From contig NZ_BOSH01000003.1 of assembly GCF_018403245.1 (NCBI RefSeq), positions 248,001 through 312,000 on the forward strand: a stretch of 64,000 nt of DNA. Reading direction: 5' to 3'. The translations under genes and the position numbers were made by a program. Positions 35,585 to 43,409 of this stretch are shown here, in pieces (position 1 is the stretch's first letter; the number at the start of each line of letters is the position of its first letter). A model generated the notes under the pieces. The model did no database searches. It saw only the letters and a program-made list of their open reading frames with translations, and was not told the DNA's origin. The stretch is from Paenibacillus sp. J2TS4. Its GTDB lineage: Bacteria; Bacillota; Bacilli; Paenibacillales; NBRC-103111.

Positions 35585-36271
35585 ATGAAAGGGAAAACGA
35601 TCCTGATTGTTGAAGATGATGCTAAAATCCGTCAGCTGCTCAAAATCTATTTGGAAAAAGAAGGATATGAAGTGTTGGAGGCCGCGGATGGCTCCGAGGG
35701 AATGCAGTTATTTGAACAACTCGATCCCTGCTTTGTCATTATGGATCTGATGATTCCTCATAAGAGCGGGGAGGAGCTTTGTCAGTGGATCCGGTCTGAG
35801 ATGAAGAGTGATATCCCGGTGATTATGCTGACGGCCAAGGTGGATGAAGCCGATCGAATTCAGGGGCTGCAAATGGGAGCGGATGACTACATTACAAAGC
35901 CCTTCAGTCCGCAGGAAGTCGTTGTCAGGGTGGAAACGGTTCTGCGAAGAACGGCCAACCGCTGCAGTAAAATCAGCTACAGAGGCTTAACGCTGAAGCC
36001 CCTTCGGGGAGAAGTGAAGCTGAATGGGGAGCTTATTGCGCTGACGATCCATGAGTTTAAGCTTCTATATTTTTTGATGCGGCATCCGAATCAAATCTTG
36101 ACAAGAGATCAAATTTTACAAGAGCTGTACCCGAATGTGGAACGTTCGGTCATCGACCGGACCGTGGATGTTCATATCAGCAAGCTCCGGGAAAAGATCG
36201 AAGCGATAGAAGGGGCCCCGCGCTTTATTGAAACGATACGAGGGATGGGATATCGATTTGATGCCTTTTAA
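35585..36271 (+). CDS. OmpR-type response regulator
   Basis: 228 residues, GGGGAGGTTGAGGT before ATG. Receiver 1-120 with VEDD (9-12), phospho-acceptor Asp54 in VIMDLMIP and Lys in YITKPFS; C-terminal winged helix about 130-226 (LTIHEFKLLYFLMRHPNQIL, VDVHISKLREKIE, IRGMGYRF). Overlaps its kinase gene by 11 bases. Targets are unknown; the kinase is followed by a terminator, so control of the downstream CcdA-TlpA operon is possible but not shown. Confidence 0.92.
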   Translation: MKGKTILIVEDDAKIRQLLKIYLEKEGYEVLEAADGSEGMQLFEQLDPCFVIMDLMIPHKSGEELCQWIRSEMKSDIPVIMLTAKVDEADRIQGLQMGADDYITKPFSPQEVVVRVETVLRRTANRCSKISYRGLTLKPLRGEVKLNGELIALTIHEFKLLYFLMRHPNQILTRDQILQELYPNVERSVIDRTVDVHISKLREKIEAIEGAPRFIETIRGMGYRFDAF

Positions 36272-37346
36272 ACAGTGGATGTTTTGGCGGAAAAAGTTGC
36301 AATGGAAGCTAATTATGGTCAACGGTTTGGTCATCCTGGTCGTGATCTGGCTGGCAGGTGTATCGGTCAAAGATTTTGCTTGTATTATAGTAGGGCAATA
36401 TGAACTGGTCGGCGAAGGGAGAAGCCGATTTTTTAATGAGACGATGCAGTTTTATTTGCTGAGGGCGAGCTTTCTGGCCATTCTGGTAGCCGCTATCATT
36501 CATTACGTGTTTATCCAAAAAATGCTGTCTCCCTTAGCGCGGCTTACGAAGTCTACGCAACTGATGATCGAGGGACATTACCCGCAGCCCATCGAACCCC
36601 AATCTCATGATGAAATCGGTCAGCTTACGAAGCATTTTAACGAATTGTCCGAGACTTTGAAACGCACCGAAGAAAATCGCAAACGTCTTCTGGGCAACAT
36701 ATCGCATGAACTGCGCACGCCGTTAAGCAACTTGAATGGCTATTTGGAGGCGTTGTCGAACGGTGTCATTGAAGGGGATCGGGCGCTGTATCAATCGCTG
36801 CTTGAAGAATCTCAATACTTGACCCGGCTCGTGGACCAGCTCCATCATTTGACGAGTTGGGAGTCGCGGAGGAGCAGCAGTCTGAACGGGACCTCTATTA
36901 ACATACATGAAGTTATGGAGCAAGCCATTTATGCTTTTCAATTGGAAAGTGGCAAAGCAGGTGTTTCACTCGAGGCCTCCATTCAAGAGGGAGTCGTGAT
37001 TGGCGAGGAAGACGGCGTCAAGCAGATCCTAAACAATTTGCTCAAGAATGCACTCATGTATAACACGGGAGACCAAATTCAAGTTGCGGGCGCAAAGGAG
37101 AACCAACACTACCGGATCACGGTTACCAATGTCGGAGAAGCGATACCGGAAGAAGCGCGCGACCTGGTTTTTGAGCGATTTTATCGCGTCGATCCGTCAA
37201 GACAACGGGAAAAGCACAGGAATGGGACAGGGCTGGGGCTGCCGATTGTAAAAGAAATTGCGGAGCGGTTCGGCGGACAAGTCGGGCTGAGCTCGCAGGA
37301 GAATAGGCATACGTTTTGGGTTACGCTCCCTATGACGAGACCATGA
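36261..37346 (+). CDS. Membrane sensor histidine kinase (EnvZ/BaeS type)
   Basis: 361 residues from ATG 36261, overlapping the regulator stop. Two membrane segments (about 17-37 and 67-90) frame a short outside loop of about 30 residues, too small for a large ligand. HAMP (about 88-140), HisKA with GNISHELRTPLSNLNGY (phospho-His about 153), and an ATPase domain with NNLLKNALMYN, FERFYRVD and GTGLGLPIVKEI. The small sensor loop suggests it senses through membrane or partner proteins. Confidence 0.9.
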   Translation: MPFKQWMFWRKKLQWKLIMVNGLVILVVIWLAGVSVKDFACIIVGQYELVGEGRSRFFNETMQFYLLRASFLAILVAAIIHYVFIQKMLSPLARLTKSTQLMIEGHYPQPIEPQSHDEIGQLTKHFNELSETLKRTEENRKRLLGNISHELRTPLSNLNGYLEALSNGVIEGDRALYQSLLEESQYLTRLVDQLHHLTSWESRRSSSLNGTSINIHEVMEQAIYAFQLESGKAGVSLEASIQEGVVIGEEDGVKQILNNLLKNALMYNTGDQIQVAGAKENQHYRITVTNVGEAIPEEARDLVFERFYRVDPSRQREKHRNGTGLGLPIVKEIAERFGGQVGLSSQENRHTFWVTLPMTRP

Positions 37347-37370
37347 AAGAATATTTGATGCCATCCTTTG

Positions 37371-37396
37371 AAAGCCGCATGATTGCGGTTTTTTTA
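37371..37396 (+). terminator. Terminator after the two-component system
   Basis: AAAGCCGC (37371-37378) pairs with GCGGTTTT (37385-37392), with one G-U pair, and the T-run continues. Confidence 0.7.
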
Positions 37397-37484
37397 TTTC
37401 CTCACGATTTTCACGAATTGTTCGCAATTGGCTTAATCAAATCTTTACAAAGGAACGTTATCCTCATCCACAGGAGGTGGGGGA

Positions 37485-38165
37485 TTGTACAGCATACAGA
37501 TAGGTTCTTTAGTCCTGAACGGACCCTTGCTATTGTATCTCAGCTTTGGGGCGGCCGGCTGGTTAATGCTGCGGTTCGGGCTTCGCCATATGCCGGAGCG
37601 GGGTTTAATCTTGTCTTGCGCAGCCAATGCTTTCTGGCTGTGGCTGATGATTTGGAAAGGGAGCTTCCTGATCTTGCATCCGGTGGAGGCGATCCAGCGG
37701 CCGGCTTCCTTGCTCTATTTTGATGGAGGAGAACGCGGAAGATGGTTGGCGAGCCTGGCTGCCGCTGTTTATGTTTGGCGTCGGGCATCGAAGCAGAGCC
37801 TGCATCCGAGCAGGTGGATCAATAGTCTGGTGCTGTATTTTTTGGCGGGCTGGTTGGTGTATCACCTTCTGTTATTTGCGTTCGGGGAGGAGACCCATTG
37901 GATTCATGCAGCCAGCGCCGGATTGACAGCATCTCTGCTAATGTCCTTATTGCTTTCACCCAAAGGAGTGGAAGCGCGCCAGGGAAGGGGACACGCCCTT
38001 TGGTTTTTGATCGGGCACGCGGTGCTCTGGTTTCTAATCCCTGAACGTCCGATATGGTTCTTGTCCTTCAGTAAGCAACAGATCATTTTTCTATTGGCCG
38101 CCGCCGGCTTGATCGGATGGATCTGGTTTGACGAGAGAATGCACAAAGGAGGTACTCATGGATAA
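37485..38165 (+). CDS. Polytopic membrane protein of the CcdA-TlpA operon
   Basis: 226 residues, TTG start with an excellent AGGAGGTGGGGG ribosome site. About six membrane segments. The start YSIQIGSLVLNGPLLLYLSF faintly recalls the N-terminus of Lgt (prolipoprotein diacylglyceryl transferase), but the Lgt signature region and catalytic residues are absent, so I do not assign that activity. Its stop overlaps the CcdA start (ATGGATAA), showing translational coupling and a role near membrane thiol-redox chemistry. Confidence 0.75.
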   Translation: MYSIQIGSLVLNGPLLLYLSFGAAGWLMLRFGLRHMPERGLILSCAANAFWLWLMIWKGSFLILHPVEAIQRPASLLYFDGGERGRWLASLAAAVYVWRRASKQSLHPSRWINSLVLYFLAGWLVYHLLLFAFGEETHWIHAASAGLTASLLMSLLLSPKGVEARQGRGHALWFLIGHAVLWFLIPERPIWFLSFSKQQIIFLLAAAGLIGWIWFDERMHKGGTHG

Positions 38166-38880
38166 TTTAACGGTTTTTATAGCCTTTGCCGCGGGGATGC
38201 TCTCTTTTTTATCTCCTTGCGTTTTTCCGCTTATCCCCGCTTACGTATCCCATTTGACAGGCTCGTCCTTTCAGGACGGCAAGCTCGTGGTCCATCGGGG
38301 GAAGCTGCTTTATCAGTCGCTTTTTTTTATTGCCGGCTTTAGTCTTATTTTCATCGCGTTGGGTGCTTCAGCCAGCTTTATCGGCCGCTTATTTGCCCAA
38401 GAGCTCGTTTTGATCCAAAAAATAAGCGGTCTATTGATTATTTTCTTTGGTCTGCAAATGGCCGGATTGTTAAACATTCGTATGCTGATGTCCGGTAAAA
38501 CCTGGGAAACGAAATCCACCAGGAGCCGCGGCGCGATCCGTTCCTTTATTACCGGCTTGGCTTTTGGCGCTGGATGGAGTCCCTGCGTAGGGTTGGCGCT
38601 ATCGTCCATTCTGCTTCTGGCCGGATCTTCCGAAACGCTGTGGAGCGGAATTGGCCTATTAGCCGTGTATTCGCTCGGGCTGGGTGTTCCGTTCTTATTG
38701 ATTTCCTGGTTGCTGACGTATTCGATGAAGATGATGAAAAAAATGAACCGATGGATGCCTCTGCTATCCAAAATTAACGGCGGGCTTCTTATCGGAATGG
38801 GACTTCTTTTGTTCACCGGGCAATTGCAAAAGATCAGCGCCTGGCTGGCCCAATTTACTTTCTTTGATATTACCTTTTAA
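38158..38880 (+). CDS. ccdA: CcdA-type thiol-disulfide transport protein
   Basis: 240 residues from the ATG at 38158 (AAAGGAGGT upstream; an earlier in-frame GTG lies inside the previous gene). Six membrane segments; the redox cysteines stand in FLSPCVFPLIPAYVSHLTG (helix 1, Cys about 20) and GWSPCVGLALSS (helix 4). CcdA carries reducing equivalents from cytosolic thioredoxin across the membrane to ResA/StoA-like proteins, for cytochrome c maturation or spore cortex synthesis. The TlpA-type partner is encoded next. Confidence 0.9.
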   Translation: MDNLTVFIAFAAGMLSFLSPCVFPLIPAYVSHLTGSSFQDGKLVVHRGKLLYQSLFFIAGFSLIFIALGASASFIGRLFAQELVLIQKISGLLIIFFGLQMAGLLNIRMLMSGKTWETKSTRSRGAIRSFITGLAFGAGWSPCVGLALSSILLLAGSSETLWSGIGLLAVYSLGLGVPFLLISWLLTYSMKMMKKMNRWMPLLSKINGGLLIGMGLLLFTGQLQKISAWLAQFTFFDITF

Positions 38881-38898
38881 CGATGGGAGATGAAATGG

Positions 38899-39456
38899 AT
38901 GAAAAAAAACATCGTCGCTATCCTTGTTTTGCTTGGACTCGTTGCCTACGGGGCGTATGATTATTTAAAGGAATCTCCTGCGGAGACGGGACAAGCAGCG
39001 GGAACATGGGATGAGACCTTGCCGGTCGGGCTAGAAAAAGGCCAGCGAGCGCCAAACTTTACACTGACGGATCTGGAAGGGAATGCGGTTCAACTTTCAG
39101 ATTTTGCAGGCAAGACGGTCATGGTTAATTTTTGGGCGACATGGTGCCCGCCGTGCCGGGTGGAAATGCCGCATATGCAAAAGTTTTATGAGGATTATAA
39201 AGCCAAAGACGTTGTTATTTTGGGCGTGAATATGACCGCTTCCGAGCAGCGCGTGGATAACGTAGAAGCTTTTGTGAAGGATGAAGAGCTTACCTTCCCT
39301 ATTGTTCTCGACGAGAAAGGAGAGGTGATGAAAGTTTATCAGGTGATTGCCTACCCTACAACGTACTTGCTGGATTCCAGCGGTAAGATCAGGGAAAAAT
39401 TTGTGGGTGCCATTAATTATGACATCATGAAAGAAGCGGTCAAAAAAATAAAATGA
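38899..39456 (+). CDS. TlpA/ResA-like membrane-anchored thioredoxin
   Basis: 185 residues. The ATG at 38899 has GGGAG 9 bases upstream; one three codons earlier is too close. Membrane anchor about 4-20, then a thioredoxin fold with active site WATWCPPCRVEM (Cys about 85 and 88) and the cis-proline in IAYPTTYLLD. The E-x-M after the active site is typical of the ResA/TlpA group. It should receive electrons from CcdA and reduce apocytochrome c or spore-envelope disulfides. ResA and StoA cannot be told apart here. Confidence 0.9.
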   Translation: MKKNIVAILVLLGLVAYGAYDYLKESPAETGQAAGTWDETLPVGLEKGQRAPNFTLTDLEGNAVQLSDFAGKTVMVNFWATWCPPCRVEMPHMQKFYEDYKAKDVVILGVNMTASEQRVDNVEAFVKDEELTFPIVLDEKGEVMKVYQVIAYPTTYLLDSSGKIREKFVGAINYDIMKEAVKKIK

Positions 39457-39473
39457 ACAAAGGAGCGAGCTAT

Positions 39474-40124
39474 ATGAGTGAAAGGATAAAAAAATTGCTG
39501 CTGTTTACACTGTCGGCTTGCCCCATGGGCCGTTCGATGAATACGGTCCTGGGAGAAGTGCTGGCCAGTAAGCAGGACTTGGCCTACGAAATCGTCTACG
39601 TGGATGTGGATCATGAAACGACTAACCATTATCGCGTCAAAACGAATCCGACCACACTGTTCCTGGATTGGAACGGAAAGGAATTGTATCGCCTGGAGCA
39701 ATTCCGGGAGACCTCAGAAGTAATGGGCTTGTTCGAGCAGATCGAGGAAGAGGGGCTGCGCTCGGACGAGCCGCGGGAAGAGAATGAGGCAACGAATGAG
39801 AGCTATACTGTTTATTTATATGACAGGGGCCAGGCGGTCCCGGTAAAGACAGAATCAATCAATCGGACCTCTGTAAAAGCTCCAAGAATTAGCACGATTA
39901 AACAACTGCTGCGCACCCGGCCGGAAGGGCTGGACAATCCGTTTCCAGCGGATGCTTCGCTTGAGCAAGTTTCGTTCCATATCGATTCTGGCATCGTCAC
40001 CCTCCGCTCAAGCTCTGCACCGAACGATCAGGAAAACAGGCAGATGGAGGCTTTGCTCGCTCTAACATTGGCCCCTTACGGCATCCATGAGATCAAATTG
40101 GAATGGGTGGAGAATAGTCGTTAG
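39474..40124 (+). CDS. Fusion of a thioredoxin-like domain and a GerMN-type domain
   Basis: 216 residues from ATG 39474 (AAAGGAGCG upstream). Residues 1-80 follow a thioredoxin fold: LLLFTLSACPMGRSMNTVL with a single Cys in place of C-x-x-C, YVDVDHETTNHY, and KTNPTTLFLDWNGKEL containing the cis-Pro. Residues about 110-215 (YTVYLYDRGQAVPV, STIKQLLRTRPEGLDNPFP, VSFHIDSGIVTLRSS) look like a GerMN (sporulation/germination) domain. No signal peptide is seen. It ends the CcdA-TlpA operon and hints at a sporulation role. The domain reading is by eye. Confidence 0.65.
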   Translation: MSERIKKLLLFTLSACPMGRSMNTVLGEVLASKQDLAYEIVYVDVDHETTNHYRVKTNPTTLFLDWNGKELYRLEQFRETSEVMGLFEQIEEEGLRSDEPREENEATNESYTVYLYDRGQAVPVKTESINRTSVKAPRISTIKQLLRTRPEGLDNPFPADASLEQVSFHIDSGIVTLRSSSAPNDQENRQMEALLALTLAPYGIHEIKLEWVENSR

Positions 40125-40247
40125 CCAACGTGTAGTAGTAACTATTTTATTATCGATTGGTTATTCCACATGTCACTGAGTTTATCAATCTACATATACT
40201 ATATAAATAGATTTAAGATTTCATAGATCATGGGGTGGAGAAAAAAA

Positions 40248-40301
40248 ATGCTTCCGGGGCAAATTATGGCTATGTATTCCTACCATCCGAAGACCTATTA
40301 A
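40248..40301 (+). CDS. Possible 17-residue small ORF
   Basis: ATG at 40248 follows GGGGTGGAG and encodes MLPGQIMAMYSYHPKTY before TAA. No family is known to me. Support is only the good ribosome site; it may be a leader peptide of the methyltransferase-like gene 75 bases downstream or chance. Confidence 0.25.
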   Translation: MLPGQIMAMYSYHPKTY

Positions 40302-40375
40302 ATCAAAGGAAGCTATCGTAACAAAAGCATACACGGACAAAGTGCATATGTAAATTATCTGAAAGGATGATTTCT

Positions 40376-41020
40376 ATGAGGGAGGAAGAAATAAGTAGAA
40401 TTTGGAGAGCGGAATTACGATTACCTGTTGGTTTAACAAAAAAACAGATTTTAAGATTTTGGGCTGCGGAAGATAAACCTTATACCGTAAGGGTAGAAGC
40501 AGTAAAAGAGTATGGAAAAAAATTCAATACCCATTGTTTAATTGAAACTGGTACTTATCGCGGCGATATGATTCGGGCGACGGTAAACGATTTTGATAAA
40601 ATTATATCTATAGAGTTAGATGAGCTTTTATACGAAAAGGCAAAATCAAAATTTTCCCAGGAGCCTCGCATTACTATAGTTCATGGCGATAGTGGTAAAG
40701 TGCTGCCCAAAATCCTCCAAACTATTACGGAGCCGTGTTTATTTTGGCTTGACGGGCATTATATTCCATTGACAACAAATACTGCAAGAGGAGACCGGGA
40801 TACTCCTATTATGCAGGAATTAGAGCACATATTAAATCACCAGGTCAAGAATCATGTAATCCTTATTGATGATGCTCGGTGTTTTATCGGGCCCAATCCG
40901 GTCTTGCATGATTATCCTACCATTCAGAAGCTTCAAGATTTTATTATCAAACGACGTCCTGATCTAGTTTTTGAGGTAAGAGATGATATTATACGCATTC
41001 ATCAAAAACGGTTTTCGTGA
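40376..41020 (+). CDS. SAM-dependent methyltransferase-like protein
   Basis: 214 residues from the ATG at 40376, with GAAAGGA 8 bases upstream. Class-I Rossmann signature LIETGTYRGDMIRATV (motif I), IISIELDELLYEKAKSKF (motif II with the ribose-binding acid), and VHGDSGKVLP, CLFWLDGHYIP further on. It resembles the FkbM/Methyltransf_24 group that often modify sugars or glycans. AT-rich compared with its neighbours, which suggests recent transfer. Single gene; substrate unknown. Confidence 0.7.
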   Translation: MREEEISRIWRAELRLPVGLTKKQILRFWAAEDKPYTVRVEAVKEYGKKFNTHCLIETGTYRGDMIRATVNDFDKIISIELDELLYEKAKSKFSQEPRITIVHGDSGKVLPKILQTITEPCLFWLDGHYIPLTTNTARGDRDTPIMQELEHILNHQVKNHVILIDDARCFIGPNPVLHDYPTIQKLQDFIIKRRPDLVFEVRDDIIRIHQKRFS

Positions 41021-41104
41021 GATAAGATGGTTACCTATATGATAAATCATCATGACCCGTTCGGTCCGTTGCCGCTAACGAACTTAGCAATTGGATCGAA
41101 ATTA

Positions 41105-41134
41105 TTGACAGCGAACGATGAGTCTAAGTATTAT
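41105..41134 (+). promoter_or_regulatory. Promoter of the TetR gene with ATT start
   Basis: TTGACA (41105-41110), 18-bp spacer, TATTAT (41129-41134), about 30 bases before the ATT codon. Confidence 0.65.
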
Positions 41135-41166
41135 TGATTAATAAATAAAGTAAGGGGGAATCTGTC

Positions 41167-41688
41167 ATTTCTTCCAAAGATAAAGGCAGTCCGAACAGGA
41201 GCAGTCAGATTCTTGCGGCTGCTGTCGAGCTGTTTGCCGAGAAAGGCTATTATAAAACGACAACGGCTGACATCGCACGGGCTGTAGGGGTCACGCAGCC
41301 GTATCTGTTTCATTTTTTTAAATCGAAGGAAGCTCTCTACACGGAAGTGCTCAAGCGGTCGACCCAATTGGTGGTCAAGGCATTTGGACAGGTGAATGCT
41401 CCTCCGGAACAGCTTAATCAAGCAATGGGGAAAGTTTTTTTTGAACTGCTTACCGATCACCGCAACGAGATTCTGCTTACGATGATGGCCCACGCCATCC
41501 CTGAGCCTGCTATAAGAGAGGTGGTACGGGACGGCTTCGACCAAGTTTATGAGACCATTAAAGCTACATTCGAGCGGGCGGGTTTCAATAATGCCGAGCA
41601 TGAAGCGAGTATTTTCCTTGGGCAGGGGTTGAATATTGCCCTCGCGGAATTGATAAATTTACCGAAGCTGATCTCCTGGGATTGTTAG
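41167..41688 (+). CDS. TetR-family regulator with probable ATT start codon
   Basis: The open frame runs from 41149 (stop TAA 41146-41148) to the stop at 41686-41688. It contains no ATG, GTG or TTG before the complete helix-turn-helix. AAGGGGGAA (41152-41160) sits 8 bases before ATT at 41167, giving (M)SSKDKGSPNRSSQILAAAV, then ELFAEKGYYKTTTADIARAV and VTQPYLFHFFKSKEALYTEV, a full TetR DNA-binding domain. The protein is 173 residues, short but complete (ligand domain to PKLISWDC). ATG-only calling would find only 113 residues without the DNA-binding part. Regulated genes unknown. Confidence 0.75.
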   Translation: MSSKDKGSPNRSSQILAAAVELFAEKGYYKTTTADIARAVGVTQPYLFHFFKSKEALYTEVLKRSTQLVVKAFGQVNAPPEQLNQAMGKVFFELLTDHRNEILLTMMAHAIPEPAIREVVRDGFDQVYETIKATFERAGFNNAEHEASIFLGQGLNIALAELINLPKLISWDC

Positions 41689-41846
41689 GCAGCCGGCTTA
41701 TGTCCTCAGGTATATCGAATCCGCTTGAAAAAAATCACTGCTCACATTTTCGTAACCTTTTTGTTGAACAATTCGATGTCCGTATACACAATCTTTACTT
41801 TTGTTTTCTGATTTCGAGCTTCTCTCGACACAAGCATTCACTCCAT

Positions 41847-41886
41847 AAAAAATGATCATGGTCATAAATGACTATGGTCATTTTTT
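41847..41886. terminator. Terminator hairpin after the TetR gene
   Basis: AAAAAATGATCATGGTCAT (41847-41865) pairs with ATGACTATGGTCATTTTTT (41868-41886) with two G-U pairs; A- and T-runs could work in both directions. Confidence 0.75.
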
Positions 41887-41892
41887 ATATTT

Positions 41893-42063
41893 CATGCCCT
41901 GATTGCAGAACTCATTAAATCGGGGATAACAACAATCACGATCGATCGACTTGTAGAGGACCGAATACGTTTACGGGGAGCTACTCCCAGTTTTAAGGGG
42001 AATAATGGTTTTACGGCTTCTATTTGCGTTGCGAAGAATGATGTTATTATGTGTTCAGTATGA
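41893..42063 (+). pseudogene. Internal fragment of a methionine aminopeptidase gene
   Basis: 57 codons read HALIAELIKSGITTITIDRL, VEDRIRLRGATPSFKGNNGF, TASICVAKNDVIMCSV then TGA. This matches the type-I MetAP segment (IKPGITTxELDRxVExYIRSxGAxPSFKGYxGFPASICxSVNDxVVHG). The N-terminal 25 residues and all the metal-binding C-terminal domain are missing. Non-functional. Confidence 0.75.
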
Positions 42064-42310
42064 ACACACCGTTGCGATTACAGAAGAAGGTCCTCAAATC
42101 CTCACTGTACTTTGATAATGCGTTACAACAGGTTGTTTTTATTGATATTTTATGGCATTGAAACTACGTTTCTACGAATGCAATAATGTTGAAAGAGGAG
42201 AGGTGCAAATATGAATAAGGATTCTACGGTTACATAACACTTGTGTAAAATAGAAAAATAATGTATTATCATTTTAAATAATGATAATGTGTTGAATAGA
42301 GGAATGGAAA
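42064..42310. other. Intergenic region with short ORF and inverted repeat before the ArsR-like gene
   Basis: GGAGAGGTGCAAAT precedes ATG 42211 and an eight-codon frame MNKDSTVT ending at 42237. ATTATCAT (42265-42272) and ATGATAAT (42281-42288) form an inverted repeat 23 bases before the regulator's ATG, a plausible autoregulatory operator. Nothing else recognised. Confidence 0.4.
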
Positions 42311-42841
42311 ATGAAAAAAATCGATTTGCTTCTTCATCCTATACGAATGCGGATTATACAAAAGTTATTGCAAGGCAAGCCTCTGACGATCGCACAGCTT
42401 GCCGAGACACTGGGCGATATCCCTCAAGCAACTTTATATCGCCATATGAGACTATTGCTTGAGGGGAATCATGTGGAGGTAGTCGATACCCAAAAAGTTT
42501 CAGGGACGGAAGAACGAATATTTTCGGTTAAGAAAGAGACGTTGGAGATGATTCCAGAAAGCGAAGTGGAAGTTACTTCAAAGGAGGACCATCTTCATTA
42601 TTTTTCGGTATTTCATACGAATCTTCTTCAGCAGGCGACCTCTTACCTGATGGAAGCATCACCCAGCCAGTATAAACAAGAGGGCTTTGGCTATTGGCAA
42701 ACCATACTGCATTTAACGGATGAAGAATTCCAAGAGCTGGCTATGACTATCAATGCTTGTGTTGAAAAAGCTTTAGACAATGAAAAGACACCCGAGCGCA
42801 CCTCAAGGATTTTTGCCGGCATGTTTATTCCGCAAAAGTAA
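42311..42841 (+). CDS. Winged-helix transcriptional regulator (ArsR/YdfF-like)
   Basis: 176 residues, AATAGAGGAATGG before ATG. N-terminal winged helix (about 5-75): LLHPIRMRIIQKLLQGKPLT, IPQATLYRHMRLLLEGN, then the wing VEVVDTQKVSGTEERIFSV. The C-terminal 90 residues are helical and resemble small stand-alone HTH regulators whose ligand is unknown. The gene downstream, 35 bases on, is probably co-transcribed. No metal-binding cysteines of true ArsR sensors are present. Confidence 0.75.
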   Translation: MKKIDLLLHPIRMRIIQKLLQGKPLTIAQLAETLGDIPQATLYRHMRLLLEGNHVEVVDTQKVSGTEERIFSVKKETLEMIPESEVEVTSKEDHLHYFSVFHTNLLQQATSYLMEASPSQYKQEGFGYWQTILHLTDEEFQELAMTINACVEKALDNEKTPERTSRIFAGMFIPQK

Positions 42842-42876
42842 CCGAACCGTAAACTTCAAAAAGGAGAGGATATGAG

Positions 42877-43224
42877 ATGAGTATTCAAATGATTTTAAGT
42901 GACCGTGATATAACCCTTAAGCTTTCGGGCTGGACAGCAGTGGCTTGTTTGAGAGGGGAGGTAAAGATTCCTTATTCTTCCATCGAGAAAGTACAGGCAG
43001 GAAATTTTGAGTTTCCGTGGAGTGCTGTCAAACGAACGGGTATATCTTTCCCAAACTACAAAGCGGGGTCCTTCCTGATTCAAGGTGCCAAATATTTTCT
43101 ATCCTATCATGATCCCGATAAGGTAGTTATCCTAGATTTAAAAGGGTGTGAATTTGACAAGGTGGTCATGGAAAGTGAAGCTCCAGAACAGCTAGCAGAT
43201 CATATTTTGCAGCATTGTCCTTAA
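42877..43224 (+). CDS. Small conserved-looking hypothetical protein, PH-like
   Basis: 115 residues, AAAAGGAGAGG upstream. All-beta pattern ending in a helix: LKLSGWTAVACLRGEVKIPY, SIEKVQAGNFEFPWSAVKRTG, GSFLIQGAKYFLSYHDPDKV, MESEAPEQLADHIL. This order, with dynamic S-I-x-x-V segments, resembles bacterial pleckstrin-homology-like domains. No membrane segment. Probably in one operon with the regulator upstream. Confidence 0.65.
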   Translation: MSIQMILSDRDITLKLSGWTAVACLRGEVKIPYSSIEKVQAGNFEFPWSAVKRTGISFPNYKAGSFLIQGAKYFLSYHDPDKVVILDLKGCEFDKVVMESEAPEQLADHILQHCP

Positions 43225-43337
43225 TGTAAATAAGAGGATTAGGCAATGATTAGGAATATACTCTTTCGGGCAATGAATATACGGGAAATCCGAGTTCACG
43301 GACGGCCTATACAGAAGGCTGTTATCTGCTGAAAACT

Positions 43338-43392
43338 TGACAAAAAGATGTAGCGATGTTTTAATATGAATGAATTAAAAAAAATTCATTCA
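43338..43392 (+). promoter_or_regulatory. Promoter and operator of the second tetR gene
   Basis: TTGACA (43338-43343) and TAATAT (43362-43367, 18-bp spacer), followed by the perfect inverted repeat TGAATGAATT (43367-43376) / AATTCATTCA (43383-43392). A similar palindrome recurs after the gene at 44013-44040. Confidence 0.65.
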
Positions 43393-43409
43393 ATAGAGGT
43401 AGCTAACTG

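Noticed and set aside
37485..38165. Assignment of the membrane protein as prolipoprotein diacylglyceryl transferase
   Set aside because: Only the first 20 residues resemble Lgt; the catalytic signature region is absent.
40248..41020. Ribosomally made modified-peptide (RiPP) cluster
   Set aside because: Only a doubtful short frame and one methyltransferase-like gene; no transporter, protease or second enzyme.
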